The translations under genes and the position numbers were made by a program. A DNA stretch of 64,000 nucleotides, taken from the NCBI RefSeq assembly GCF_017349295.1, contig NZ_JAFMPK010000009.1:124001-188000 (forward strand), written 5' to 3'. Below, one piece after another: positions 43,976 through 52,450 of this stretch (the stretch's first letter is position 1; each line of letters opens with the position of its first letter). Origin of the DNA: Myceligenerans salitolerans (GTDB lineage Bacteria; Actinomycetota; Actinomycetes; Actinomycetales; Cellulomonadaceae). The notes beneath the pieces are model-generated. The model was not told where the DNA came from, ran no database searches, and was given only the letters and a program-made list of their open reading frames with translations.

Positions 43976-44742
43976 TGGCCCGCCGCGGCGCTCCGACCCC
44001 CTCGGAGCCGGGCGAGCTGCTGGAGAAGCTCGGGGTCGTTCTCGACCCCGAGCTTCTCGTGCTCGCCCTGACGCATCGCTCGTTCGCCCATGAGGCGGGT
44101 GGCATCCCGACGAACGAGCGCCTGGAGTTCCTGGGCGACACGGTCCTCGGGCTCGTGGTGACCGAGGCGCTGTACCGGCGCCATCCGGACACCAGCGAGG
44201 GCGACCTCGCGCGGATGCGGGCCGCGACGGTGTCGCAGCGGTCCCTGGCGAAGATCGCGCGGACGCTCGGCCTGGGACGGTACGTGCTCCTCGGCAAGGG
44301 CGAGATCCGGACCCGCGGCTTCGACAAGGACTCGATCCTGTCGGACACGGTCGAGGCCCTGATCGGCGCCACCTACGTGTCGCACGGCCTGGAGGTGTCC
44401 CGGGAGCTGGTGCACCGCCTCGTCGACGCCCAGCTCGACGTCGCGGCGGGGCTGGGAGCGGGCCTGGACTGGAAGACGTCGTTGCAGGAGGCGGCCGCCG
44501 AGCGGGGCCTCGGAGCCCCGGACTACGTGGCGACCTTCGAGGGGCCCGAGCATGCCCGGATCTTCCATTCCGAGGTCGTGATCGACGGCGTCGCCTACGG
44601 GCAGGGCTCCGGCTCCGCGAAGAAGCACGCCGAGCAGGAGGCCGCCGAGGAGGCGTACAAGGCGCTGATCACCGCGTACCCCCTCGCGGCCGGCGCCGAC
44701 GAGGGGTCCGCCGACACCGCGCGGCACGTGCCGAGTGCCTGA
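43975..44742 (+). CDS. rnc: ribonuclease III
   Basis: 255 residues. It cleaves double-stranded RNA and matures rRNA. The signature [14 protein letters not shown] and the acidic [11 protein letters not shown] motif give the catalytic metal sites; a double-stranded RNA-binding domain follows ([20 protein letters not shown] ... [18 protein letters not shown]). A 25-residue tail extends beyond it. Its end overlaps the mutM start by 8 bases. Confidence 0.95.
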   Translation: MARRGAPTPSEPGELLEKLGVVLDPELLVLALTHRSFAHEAGGIPTNERLEFLGDTVLGLVVTEALYRRHPDTSEGDLARMRAATVSQRSLAKIARTLGLGRYVLLGKGEIRTRGFDKDSILSDTVEALIGATYVSHGLEVSRELVHRLVDAQLDVAAGLGAGLDWKTSLQEAAAERGLGAPDYVATFEGPEHARIFHSEVVIDGVAYGQGSGSAKKHAEQEAAEEAYKALITAYPLAAGADEGSADTARHVPSA

Positions 44743-45673
44743 GCTGCCCGAGGTCGAGACCGTCCGGGACGGTCTCGACCGGTTCGTCGTGGGCGCCGTC
44801 GTGCGGCGGGTAGAGGTGCTGCGGGACTACAGCGTCCGGCGGCACGAGGGCGGCGCGCCGGACTTCGCGGGCCGTCTCACGGGCCGGCGCCTCGCCGCCG
44901 CGGTCCGGCGCGGCAAGTTCCTCTGGTTGCCCCTCGTGGAGGAGGGCGGCGGGCCGGCGGCTCCTCCGGACGAGGCGCTGCTCGCCCACCTGGGCATGTC
45001 CGGCCAGCTCCTGGTTCGCGGCGGCACGAGCGCGGACGAGTGGCAGCACCCACACCTGCGTGTCCGTCTGCACCTGGAGGGCGCACCCGGTGACCACGGC
45101 GCCCCCGCCCGTTACCTCGACTTCGTCGACCAGCGAACCTTCGGTCATCTGAGCGTGCAGGACCTGGTCCCCGACGCGGCGGGTCTTGCGGCAGGACACG
45201 GCAGCGACCTGCCCCTCCTGCCGGTGCCCGTCGAGCACATCGCGCGCGACCTGCTCGACCCGCACGCGGAGCGGGTGGCCGTGGCACGCGCGGTGCGCCG
45301 CCGCCGGACACAGATCAAGCGCGCGCTGCTGGACCAGACGGTCGTCTCCGGCGTCGGGAACATCTACGCGGACGAGGCGCTGTGGCGTGCCGAGGTCCAC
45401 GGCCGCCGTCCCGTCGACCGGATGCGGCAGGGTGACGTGCTGCGCGTGCTGGACGCCGCCGCGGAGGTGATGGGCGAGGCCCTGGTACGGGGCGGCACCT
45501 CGTTCGACGCGCTGTACGTGAACGTCAACGGCGAGTCGGGCTACTTCGCCAGAAACCTTGACGTCTACGGCCGTGCGGGGGAGCCCTGTCGCCGCTGCGG
45601 GACGGCGATCCGGCGGGAGCAGTTCATGAACCGATCGTCGTACTTTTGCCCCCGCTGCCAGCGTTTTCGCTGA
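44735..45673 (+). CDS. mutM: formamidopyrimidine-DNA glycosylase (3' end supplied by island)
   Basis: 312 residues. It excises 8-oxoguanine and other oxidised purines and nicks the abasic site. [13 protein letters not shown] gives the N-terminal catalytic Pro and Glu, [12 protein letters not shown] the helix-two-turn-helix, and [10 protein letters not shown] ... YFCPRCQ the C-terminal zinc finger. From about 45540 on, the coding sequence has a diverged homologue at 52310-52450 (about 79% identical over 117 bases, counted by eye). The most economical reading is that an island integrated here and restored the frame with its own tail (ending CQRFR), displacing the native one. The protein should be functional. 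Confidence 0.93.
   Translation: MPELPEVETVRDGLDRFVVGAVVRRVEVLRDYSVRRHEGGAPDFAGRLTGRRLAAAVRRGKFLWLPLVEEGGGPAAPPDEALLAHLGMSGQLLVRGGTSADEWQHPHLRVRLHLEGAPGDHGAPARYLDFVDQRTFGHLSVQDLVPDAAGLAAGHGSDLPLLPVPVEHIARDLLDPHAERVAVARAVRRRRTQIKRALLDQTVVSGVGNIYADEALWRAEVHGRRPVDRMRQGDVLRVLDAAAEVMGEALVRGGTSFDALYVNVNGESGYFARNLDVYGRAGEPCRRCGTAIRREQFMNRSSYFCPRCQRFR
45540..45549 (+). repeat. left attachment-like core in mutM
   Basis: GGCTACTTCG, preceded by AGTC; identical 10 bases recur at the right boundary. It codes for Gly-Tyr-Phe of MutM, so exchange here keeps the reading frame. Confidence 0.6.
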
Positions 45674-45679
45674 TTTCGA

Positions 45680-45724
45680 GGGCTGTAGCCCGTGGTGGGA
45701 CCCGCCCGGTTCTGCGCTGGCGGG
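45680..45724 (+). terminator. hairpins after mutM
   Basis: GGGCTGTAGCCC (45680-45691) is a short hairpin 6 bases after the mutM stop, and CCCGCC/GGCGGG arms at 45701-45724 form a second one. Both lie in island DNA. Confidence 0.45.
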
Positions 45725-45903
45725 TGGACACGGTTGGACGGCCATGGAACGTCAACGTTCATCGCTGGTAGGAAAGTAGTGCATCACGGAAGAACGGGAC
45801 TGTCCGATCCCCGGTGCTGTAGGTGGCTCCTTGTACGATCACGAACGGGCATGACCACCATCACGGATGTGAGGCTCCCCCTGTGCCGGGGAAGGGTGTT
45901 CGG

Positions 45904-46275
45904 TCAGGCTGCTTCGGATGGGGTGCCGGCGGCGGTGTCGAGGTCGATCTCGACTCGGCGGCCGGCGAGGGTGGCGGTGAGCTTGACGTCATCGGCACCT
46001 GCGGCGTGCAGATAGGCGACGAGCGTCTTGTACAGCAGGTTGTCGCGGCTCTCCATGCGAGAGACCGCAGCCTGCTTGACTCCGAGCCTGCGGGCGATCT
46101 CTTCCTGGGTAAGCACGGCCGCGCTGCGTACCGCAGCCAGGCTCATCCGGTAGGCGCGTTCCTCGGCCTCGGCCTCGGCGGTCACCTGGGTGACCAGGGC
46201 CTCGGTCTCGGGGTCCATGGGCCGGCTGATGCGCTCGTTGCGGGGGGTGAAACCGGGGGCGTCCTTGATGCTCAT
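45904..46275 (-). CDS. XRE-family antitoxin (HigA-like)
   Basis: 123 residues. A central helix-turn-helix (SAAVLTQEEIARRLGVKQAAVSRM) is followed by a short beta segment (VKLTATLAGRRVEIDLD). It would bind and neutralise the toxin encoded just upstream and repress the pair's promoter. Its ATG overlaps the toxin stop by 4 bases; toxin-first order is the HigBA arrangement. It is the gene nearest the left edge of the island. Confidence 0.82.
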   Translation of the reverse strand: MSIKDAPGFTPRNERISRPMDPETEALVTQVTAEAEAEERAYRMSLAAVRSAAVLTQEEIARRLGVKQAAVSRMESRDNLLYKTLVAYLHAAGADDVKLTATLAGRRVEIDLDTAAGTPSEAA

Positions 46276-46694
46276 GAAGCGTCTCCTTCCTGGTCGTCCT
46301 GGGGTGGGTCGGAGCGGATGCGGCGTAGGTAGTTCTCGATGGCCTGGTCGGCGCGCGAGCCGACCGACGCGTAGAAGATGTCGCCCATCTGGGCCTTGTT
46401 GTTGGCGAAAAGCGCCACCACGGCGGTGTCGTCGTCGGCGAACCAGACGATGGTTCGGACCGCCAGGCCTTCTCGGTAGGGATGGGACAGGCGCCAGACG
46501 GGGTACTGCTTGGACTGGCGTACCTGTTTGAGCATCTTGGATTCCTGCGTGGGCGGGCCGTCCAGTTCCTGCAGGAGCGTCAGTTGGAACCGGACCAGTG
46601 CGTAGGTCTTCCTGGCCTCGTCGTCTCCGGCGTCCACGCGTTCCTCAAGGCGCGTGAACCATCGGTCGAAGTCGTCGGTCCAGTCGATCAGCAC
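46272..46694 (-). CDS. RelE/HigB-like toxin
   Basis: 140 residues from a GTG at 46694 (VLIDWTDDFDRWF). The RelE-superfamily pattern is visible: LKQVRQSKQYPVWRLSHPY ... RTIVWFADDDTAVVALFANNKA, with the basic residues expected of a ribosome-dependent mRNA interferase. The frame extends to 46730 without a good ribosome site. It is co-transcribed with the downstream antitoxin. On the minus strand an ATTAC dyad overlaps the presumed -10 (TGTAAT) just upstream. Confidence 0.82.
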   Translation of the reverse strand: MLIDWTDDFDRWFTRLEERVDAGDDEARKTYALVRFQLTLLQELDGPPTQESKMLKQVRQSKQYPVWRLSHPYREGLAVRTIVWFADDDTAVVALFANNKAQMGDIFYASVGSRADQAIENYLRRIRSDPPQDDQEGDAS

Positions 46695-46703
46695 TCGTCC
46701 ACT

Positions 46704-46719
46704 ATTACATGCGCGTAAT
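46704..46719 (-). promoter_or_regulatory. promoter/operator of the toxin-antitoxin pair
   Basis: ATTAC-ATGCGC-GTAAT is a perfect 5-bp dyad with a 6-base spacer, 10 bases upstream of the toxin GTG. It includes a -10-like TGTAAT on the minus strand, so antitoxin binding would block transcription. Confidence 0.5.
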
Positions 46720-46935
46720 GTTCCGGGCAAGCGGCGGCGCCGGGCCGGGCACGAGCATTCTTACCCTGGTAGCAGGGCGCGACACGGCCTGTCGTGAGGC
46801 AAGGCAACTTCGTGAGCGTCGGCGGCGCCGAACTGACCGGCCCAGGGACTGGAGGCTCAGGGATATAGGCAACTGGCGGGGTGATTCTGTCGGGATTTCG
46901 TTGCGTGAGACGGCTCTGCCCCGGAAGATCGAGAG

Positions 46936-48558
46936 ATGCCTCGCCAGGAGAAGAATGCCACTGCCAGGACGCTGTACCGCCTGGTCGACGTCCAGAACCT
47001 GCGTTCGGTGATCCGTGAGCGGTACGTCGGTGAGGCGTTCACGATGTATGACATCGCCGTGGGCGGACGTGAAGCGCTGCTTGTGCTCGGTGCGATGGTC
47101 ACCGAGCATGCCAAGTGGGCCCGCGACATCGAAGAGTTGACCGGACAACCTGCGGTGGTCGGCAACATGACAGCAGCGGGTGCGTTGATCATCCGTCGCA
47201 GCGACCGAGGAGCGTGGGCTGTCACGTTCGGCATGGGCTTCCAACTGATCGACCAGGCACTCGTGGACTCGAGCTTCGGGCAACGGATCGCGATCCGGCT
47301 CGGTGACCCCACGAAGATCAGCTCGATCACGCGCAGCGCGATCGATGCCGGAGCCCGCGTCTCACGCGTGACGGTGCCTACTGGCGACGGCCTGAGCCGG
47401 TTCGGTTTCGAGTCCTTTGGCGAGATGGTGACTAGGCTCGTCGTGCGCGGTCGGGTCCCTGGCCTCACGCACGACGGCGACGTCACCGTTCGCGGCGCGG
47501 ACGCCCTCAACATTCCCCTGGGAAGGACTGCTGCTGATCTGGTTGCGGATCTAGACTGCATCGAAGCGCTCCTCGCGACCGAACCGCCCGAAGGCATGCA
47601 GGTCCTCGAACAGCTCGTCCCGGTCCGGAAGCCAGCAACTCGGGTCAGTGCTTTGGATCATTTGCTGGCTGAGGCGCTGACCGCGGAGGATCGTGACCAT
47701 CAGCTGGCGCTGTCCTGGCCGTTCGAGCACATTGGTGACAACGCGCCACCGACCCACTTCAAGTTGCTGAGCTCGGGAACCGGAAGGGGTGGCGCCAGCC
47801 TTCGAGAGGGTCTGCCGGATCTCGACGACCTCCTGGCACCGCTCGGGAGGACGTCTGCGCCGCTCGACCGCCTCAAGCAGATGCGGATTCAGCTCTTCGG
47901 CAGTGCGGAGGACGACGATCCGGTGAGCAGTGCGATCCCTGCTCGAAAGTGGCTCGCGTTCGAGACTCCGTTCGACGGGAAACGGTACTGTCTATTCGAC
48001 GGACAGTGGTTTCAGATGGAGGACCAGTACGCCGACCAGCTCGTTGCGCTTACCGAGGAGATCTTCCGCAAGAAGTTCGAAACCGTCCTCCCCGCTTGGA
48101 CCGCTGAGTTCGACGAAGAAGATGACTACAACAAGCATCTTGCCGCAGAGTTGGGCGGGATCTGCCTCGACCGCAAGTTCGTCCACACCACGGCGCACAA
48201 GAGGGGATTCGAGGCCTGCGACGTACTACTGCGCGACGGGACGCTCGTCCACGTCAAGAAGACTCCGAAGTCGGCGCCGGCCAGCCACCTCTTCGCCCAA
48301 GCGCTGGTGTCGACCGAGTCGCTGGCGATGCACCCACAAGCAGTGCGCCAACTCCGCGAACTAGTCCAGGAACAGGGCGGAGACCCGACTTGGGTCAAGG
48401 ACCGGCCCGAACGTGTCGTCATCGCGATGGCCCGCAAGAACCCGATCACCGCAGCTGGGCTATTTACCTTCTCACGGGTGACGCTGGTGCGCGCCGTGCA
48501 CGGTATCGCGAGTCGCGGAATCGACGTCTACGTCGCACCGATTGCGCTCGAACGCTAG
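46936..48558 (+). CDS. TIGR04141 / DUF6119 family sporadically distributed protein
   Basis: 540 residues. The overall order of conserved stretches fits the TIGR04141 (DUF6119) family: LYRLVDVQNL near the start, WAVTFGMGFQLIDQ, LSRFGFESFGEMVTRLV, the later RYCLFDGQWFQME, YNKHLAAELGG, EACDVLLRDGTLVHVKK and SHLFAQALVSTESLAMHP. The family is patchily distributed, often in defence islands, and its biochemical role is not established. It starts at the ATG at 46936 and is followed 162 bases later by the 811-residue gene on the same strand. Base composition is lower in GC than the core genes, consistent with transfer. Confidence 0.8.
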   Translation: MPRQEKNATARTLYRLVDVQNLRSVIRERYVGEAFTMYDIAVGGREALLVLGAMVTEHAKWARDIEELTGQPAVVGNMTAAGALIIRRSDRGAWAVTFGMGFQLIDQALVDSSFGQRIAIRLGDPTKISSITRSAIDAGARVSRVTVPTGDGLSRFGFESFGEMVTRLVVRGRVPGLTHDGDVTVRGADALNIPLGRTAADLVADLDCIEALLATEPPEGMQVLEQLVPVRKPATRVSALDHLLAEALTAEDRDHQLALSWPFEHIGDNAPPTHFKLLSSGTGRGGASLREGLPDLDDLLAPLGRTSAPLDRLKQMRIQLFGSAEDDDPVSSAIPARKWLAFETPFDGKRYCLFDGQWFQMEDQYADQLVALTEEIFRKKFETVLPAWTAEFDEEDDYNKHLAAELGGICLDRKFVHTTAHKRGFEACDVLLRDGTLVHVKKTPKSAPASHLFAQALVSTESLAMHPQAVRQLRELVQEQGGDPTWVKDRPERVVIAMARKNPITAAGLFTFSRVTLVRAVHGIASRGIDVYVAPIALER

Positions 48559-48720
48559 GCCCGACTGACCCTCGCCTGTTCGGTACCCCCGGATGCCCGT
48601 GAGCGTCTGATCAAGCTGGCCACGACCGCAGCGTCACGGCACGTCCGAATCGTTCCAGACCTATTGCGACTGACTGTGTGGTGAAACTGGGGTGCCGGCC
48701 CTATCCGGCATGCTGGTCCC

Positions 48721-51156
48721 GTGGTGGACATCGCGGACGACTTGCTCCCGGGACCCGTTTTTGCGGTCGCTCGGAGCCGCCTGGCCCGTGCCCGGGCCAG
48801 CCGCTCTCGCATCAACGCCCTGTGGAACTCGATGCGGACCGACCAGCCGTTCTCCGCGTGGGTCGAGTCTCCCGAGCCTCTCGTCCATGAAGTGTGGTGC
48901 TCCTTCGAGCCCGGTGACGCCCTACAGCGAGAGGCGGACGAGGCCATGGCCGCCTTCCTCCGCGATATCAAGGCCGCGCTGGACGCCTGTGTACTTGCGG
49001 CGGCAAACGCTGTCTGCCGCCCGATTGGGTGGGTTGAGCCCGAAGTCCATCAGATGCCGCTCGTCGCCGAGCCCTCGGAGTTCGATTCACTTCCTGCACG
49101 GGGGCAGCTAAGGGGTCTGCGCCCGGACCAGGTCCGGGCCCTCCGGCTCCTTCAGCCGTTCACCGAACGCCTGGACGCCACGTCCGCACGCACGATTGCC
49201 CGGGACATGGCGCATCTCGCAGCCGGGCTTGAGGCACTCAGTGAATGGGAGGCATCTCAGGGAGAACGTCTGTTGTTCACCGCATGGGCGTCCAAGGCCG
49301 ATCCCAAACCTGCGCTTCCAGACGGTGTGCGCATCGAGGAGAGAGAAGTCGACCCAGCAGGTCCGCTTCATCAGCCCAAGCGGTTGGCCAGGTTCACCCT
49401 TCACAAGGACTCGGCCGGAGCGTCGTTCGCCGGCAACCCCAACGTCTCCTTCGATGTCATCTTGAACACCGGCCCTCGGCCCGACGACCCCGATGACAAT
49501 TTCGCCCACCGCTCGCATGGACTGGTTGCGATCACGCGGCACCTCATCGAGGGGTTGGAGCGGTCGGTCAGCGACCCCTACCGCGTGGATCTTCTCCGCG
49601 CGCTGGATCTCCCTGAGCAGAAGGTCGACACCTGGCTACCCGTGGAGTTCAACAGTGCCAACGAGGAAGCTGACGTCAGAGGTGCCATCGTGGAGTCCGA
49701 CAGGGGCATGGCCACCTACCTCAACGGTGACGGCACCCTGGTATACATGCGCCTCTCCGGGGACGGGCGCGTTCTGGGACGTGAGATCGCGCCCGCGCGC
49801 GACCTGCTGGACGCCAGCCTGGATGGAACGGCCGTCGAGGAAGCCACTCGGGCTGCTGCTGGCAGGTGGGGTCTGCCTGACCTCGTCCTCCGACCGAAGG
49901 TCTATGCGAAGGGACGCGGGGTGCGCGAACTCGGCGACGGAACGATCCTTGCCGGCCTCCGCGGGATCAGCCTTCAGGTCAAGGCCCGAGGCGTCACCGG
50001 GGATACCCCGGAGAGGGCGAGGAAGTGGATGCTGAAGAATGCAGCCCAGGGCCTCCGGCAAGCACGGGGGACGATTAGGACAGCCCTACTCAACCCTGCC
50101 GTCGAGCTAACAAACCTGCGCGGACGCACCGTCAAGGTCCACGGAAGCGCGGTTGCGTGGATTCCCGTCGTGGTGATCGACCACCCCGACTCTCCGCCGA
50201 CGGGCGTTATCCCGGCGCCCGACCCCAGGGGCCCCAGCGTTGTGCTGACGCGGCGCGACTGGGAGTTCCTCTGGGACCAGCTTCGTTCCGCAACTGCGGT
50301 CGTCGACTACATCCACCGCGTCGCCCAGGAGGAAGAACCGCTCGAGCTGGGCGCAGAGAGCAACCGGTACCTCGACCTCGCCGAGAAGGATGCGCATGCC
50401 CCTCCGAGGAGGTTGCCTGACTGGATCCCGGAGACCGGTGCCGTGCACACGAGCCTGCCCCTTCTCCCCTACGATCCAGCAGGATCGGCCGACCGTTTCG
50501 GGCAGGCGATCTTCCAGCGGATCCTCGAGGACATCGCCGACACCGACTTCGCAGGCGACGAAACAGACCGCATCGCGCTTCTCTCTTACATCGACCGTGT
50601 TGCGGTCGGGGCGCGGGCCGAACTGGGCAGGCTCCTGCTGCGACGGCTGATCCAGTGCGCCGAGGCGGCGCCCGATGGTCATCGGATGGACCACCGGGTC
50701 ATGTACATCGACGAGGGCTCTCTCCAGGTCACCTTTACGACCATGTCGCAACTGACCGACTACCACCAGGAGATCTACCGGTCGTGGCTGCTGCTGCGTC
50801 GGCAGGACTTCCTGAAGAAGTCAGGCGCCCTGGGACCGATCTACCCGTGGACCGTGGGCGTCCTGCTCACACCTCGCCCCGACGGCCCAAGACCGTGGGA
50901 CACGACGACAATCTCCACGAATGGACCGCCCCCATACGACGCGACTGAATACGCCCGGCTCACCAAGGTGTTCGAGCCCAACCTCTGCCCCGGATGCGCG
51001 AGTAGCGCGCGGGTCAGAGCCCGTCAGCACACCGGCGCTTCCGAACCGTCTGTGCGGACAATCGCTGTAGCGATGCCTTGGCAAGCATCCAGCCCGCCCC
51101 CGACTCAGGTGGTGCTAGCTTCGCTCTACAACTGTGGAAGGAGCCCCGAAGGATGA
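48721..51156 (+). CDS. large protein with putative PD-(D/E)XK nuclease-like domain
   Basis: 811 residues from a GTG. I do not recognise the whole protein. The N-terminal 180 residues are helical and resemble an actinobacterial family of unknown function (READEAMAAFLRDIKAALDACV ... RALRLLQPF). Around residues 397-440, KGRGVRELGDGTILAGLRG is followed by ISLQVKARG and a Gln/Arg-rich helix (NAAQGLRQARGTI), which fits the E/D ... QxK layout of PD-(D/E)XK nuclease folds. The C-terminal part is mixed alpha/beta without a known motif, ending in a CPGC pair. Its stop overlaps the ATG of the next small gene by 4 bases, supporting the full length. With the DUF6119 protein it is a candidate defence effector. 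Confidence 0.65.
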   Translation: MVDIADDLLPGPVFAVARSRLARARASRSRINALWNSMRTDQPFSAWVESPEPLVHEVWCSFEPGDALQREADEAMAAFLRDIKAALDACVLAAANAVCRPIGWVEPEVHQMPLVAEPSEFDSLPARGQLRGLRPDQVRALRLLQPFTERLDATSARTIARDMAHLAAGLEALSEWEASQGERLLFTAWASKADPKPALPDGVRIEEREVDPAGPLHQPKRLARFTLHKDSAGASFAGNPNVSFDVILNTGPRPDDPDDNFAHRSHGLVAITRHLIEGLERSVSDPYRVDLLRALDLPEQKVDTWLPVEFNSANEEADVRGAIVESDRGMATYLNGDGTLVYMRLSGDGRVLGREIAPARDLLDASLDGTAVEEATRAAAGRWGLPDLVLRPKVYAKGRGVRELGDGTILAGLRGISLQVKARGVTGDTPERARKWMLKNAAQGLRQARGTIRTALLNPAVELTNLRGRTVKVHGSAVAWIPVVVIDHPDSPPTGVIPAPDPRGPSVVLTRRDWEFLWDQLRSATAVVDYIHRVAQEEEPLELGAESNRYLDLAEKDAHAPPRRLPDWIPETGAVHTSLPLLPYDPAGSADRFGQAIFQRILEDIADTDFAGDETDRIALLSYIDRVAVGARAELGRLLLRRLIQCAEAAPDGHRMDHRVMYIDEGSLQVTFTTMSQLTDYHQEIYRSWLLLRRQDFLKKSGALGPIYPWTVGVLLTPRPDGPRPWDTTTISTNGPPPYDATEYARLTKVFEPNLCPGCASSARVRARQHTGASEPSVRTIAVAMPWQASSPPPTQVVLASLYNCGRSPEG

Positions 51157-51344
51157 GACACGAACCAACCACTGGCTACGAAGATCCGAGCGTGAACTAC
51201 CGCGTCACATGGAGGTCCGTGGATGAGGGGGATACGACCCGTGAACGGGTGTTCTCTAACCGGGACCAAGGATGGGACTTCTACCAGGACTTGCAGAAGT
51301 CGCCACGCGCGTACGGCGCAACCTGGGAACATATCTCGGCGTAG
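51153..51344 (+). CDS. 63-residue protein of unknown function
   Basis: Begins MRHEPTTGYEDPSVNYRVTW and is acidic to neutral with a short mixed fold (RVFSNRDQGWDFYQDL). It starts at the ATG at 51153, overlapping the upstream stop (ATGA), with GAAGGAG upstream. The overlap shows it belongs to the same transcription unit as the 811-residue protein. It has no recognised family; a small regulator, adaptor or immunity partner is possible. Confidence 0.65.
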   Translation: MRHEPTTGYEDPSVNYRVTWRSVDEGDTTRERVFSNRDQGWDFYQDLQKSPRAYGATWEHISA

Positions 51345-51436
51345 GGGTACCTGATTGAGGGGAGTGGCCCTGAGCTGCCGCCGACGGGGCTGGCACGGAT
51401 GCATCCCCGAGCTGGCGCCCGAAACCCGATTCGTCA

Positions 51437-51976
51437 GTGCCGCTGCGCCCAGACGGTACGTTCATCTCCGTGGGAAGGAAGAAGCGAAAGTCGCGCCCCG
51501 AGCTGCTCTTCTCCGGCGCGCCGACGTTGGACCTTGACGCGCTCGATTGCGCGTTGGCGCGAGCGGTCCGCGCCGAGGTCGGCGTCGGCGGCAGTTTCGT
51601 CTCGGCTGTCGATCCCGACGAGGACGTTCTCGCGGACGGGACCCTCAAGCGCGTGGTGGCCGTGCGTTCTGGGCCAGCGGTCGGTACCACCGGGATGGCT
51701 GACCTGGCAGCGCTGGTCACCGCGTTGACCGTGAACGAGGTCACCGACTTCGTCTGCATGTGCACCGGTGACCTCGTCATCGAGTTCTTCGACAGCGAGG
51801 GCATGCTGATCGAGGTCGTCCGGATCGACCTTCCCGATTCCATCGAGTGTCATCACTGGCTCGGGAAGGCGACGCTCGCGGAACCCGACCGGCTCACCGC
51901 GTGGCTACGTGCGCACCACCTACCTGCGGACAGTGACGAGCTCCATGCTCCACTCGCCGTCGCAGAGAGCCAGTAG
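51437..51976 (+). CDS. hypothetical protein, 179 residues
   Basis: GTG start at 51437 (an alternative GTG at 51470 would drop 11 residues). The N-terminus is basic (GRKKRKSRPELLFSG). The rest is alpha/beta, with a conserved-looking FVCMCTGDLVIEFFDSEG and a C-terminal HWLGKATLAEPDRLTAWL, reminiscent of small actinobacterial proteins of unknown function. It lies 92 bases after the 63-residue gene, same strand, inside the island. No function can be assigned. Confidence 0.6.
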   Translation: MPLRPDGTFISVGRKKRKSRPELLFSGAPTLDLDALDCALARAVRAEVGVGGSFVSAVDPDEDVLADGTLKRVVAVRSGPAVGTTGMADLAALVTALTVNEVTDFVCMCTGDLVIEFFDSEGMLIEVVRIDLPDSIECHHWLGKATLAEPDRLTAWLRAHHLPADSDELHAPLAVAESQ

Positions 51977-51985
51977 GTTCCCGAG

Positions 51986-52201
51986 ATGGACGACGCCTAC
52001 CGCTCGGCGGTCTATCGGCTGACCCTTGTCACGCACGGCACGTTCCACTACGCGGAGGTGAGGGTCGCGGCGGCCACTGACGACGGGACAATCCCATCGG
52101 AATGCCGCTGCGAGTCCGCCGTTCGACCTGACCTAATCCGTCACACTTCGTCAGACCTGCAAGTCGCCCGCCGTCGTCGCCAGGACGCCGAAATGCCATG
52201 A
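51986..52201 (+). CDS. short hypothetical protein, possibly a fragment
   Basis: 71 residues (MDDAYRSAVYRLTLVTHG start). The first 35 residues look like a folded beta unit (RLTLVTHGTFHYAEVRVAAA), the rest is Arg-rich and less convincing, so this may be the truncated head of a longer gene cut at the island edge. It begins 9 bases after the previous stop. Confidence 0.35.
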   Translation: MDDAYRSAVYRLTLVTHGTFHYAEVRVAAATDDGTIPSECRCESAVRPDLIRHTSSDLQVARRRRQDAEMP

Positions 52202-52303
52202 GGCGAGAAGCGGTCGTAGCAGTCGATGCGCTGGTCGCAGCGCCAAATACAAAGCTATGACGCGCTTGGACACGACGAACCAGGTCAACGTCCAGCACTG
52301 TTG

Positions 52304-52450
52304 CAGTCCGGCTACTTCGAGCGGTCGCTGAACGTGTACGGGCGCGAGGGGCAGCCCTGCCGCCGCTGCGGGACGGAGGTGCGGCGCGAGCAGTTCATGA
52401 ACCGGTCGTCGTACTTCTGCCCTCGTTGCCAGCGCGTACCACGTTCCTGA
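52304..52450 (+). pseudogene. displaced native 3' end of mutM
   Basis: Encodes [18 protein letters not shown], the zinc-finger pair CRRCG ... YFCPRCQ and the tail RVPRS, matching the last 46 residues of MutM. It lacks the rest of the gene and a proper start. It keeps more G/C-ending codons than the copy now attached to mutM and overlaps the convergent dehydrogenase as a native end would, so I take it as the original tail pushed away by the island. Confidence 0.85.
52310..52319 (+). repeat. right attachment-like core
   Basis: GGCTACTTCG, the same 10 bases as at the left boundary in mutM, preceded by AGTCC. Homology to mutM begins here and continues rightward only. Confidence 0.6.

Larger units (their letters stand above)
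45540..52319. mobile_element. 6.8-kb genomic island in the 3' end of mutM
   Basis: Bounded by a shared GGCTACTTCG core at 45540-45549 and 52310-52319, embedded in longer mutM-homologous DNA. Inside, A/T is visibly more common than in the flanking core genes, and the cargo is a toxin-antitoxin pair, a TIGR04141/DUF6119 gene, an 811-codon putative nuclease gene and small unknowns. No integrase, transposase or recombinase frame is present on either strand, so mobility must have been supplied in trans or lost. Confidence 0.75.

Noticed and set aside
51986-52201. full-length functional gene at the right edge of the island
   Set aside because: Kept only as a low-confidence entry because the second half lacks protein-like character and the gene may be truncated.
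45904-52304. integrase or transposase within the mutM island
   Set aside because: All substantial frames on both strands were read; none has tyrosine or serine recombinase or DDE motifs.
52226-52450. stand-alone small zinc-finger gene
   Set aside because: The finger part is the tail of mutM; the preceding codons have no relation to MutM and no ribosome site, so it is a displaced gene fragment.
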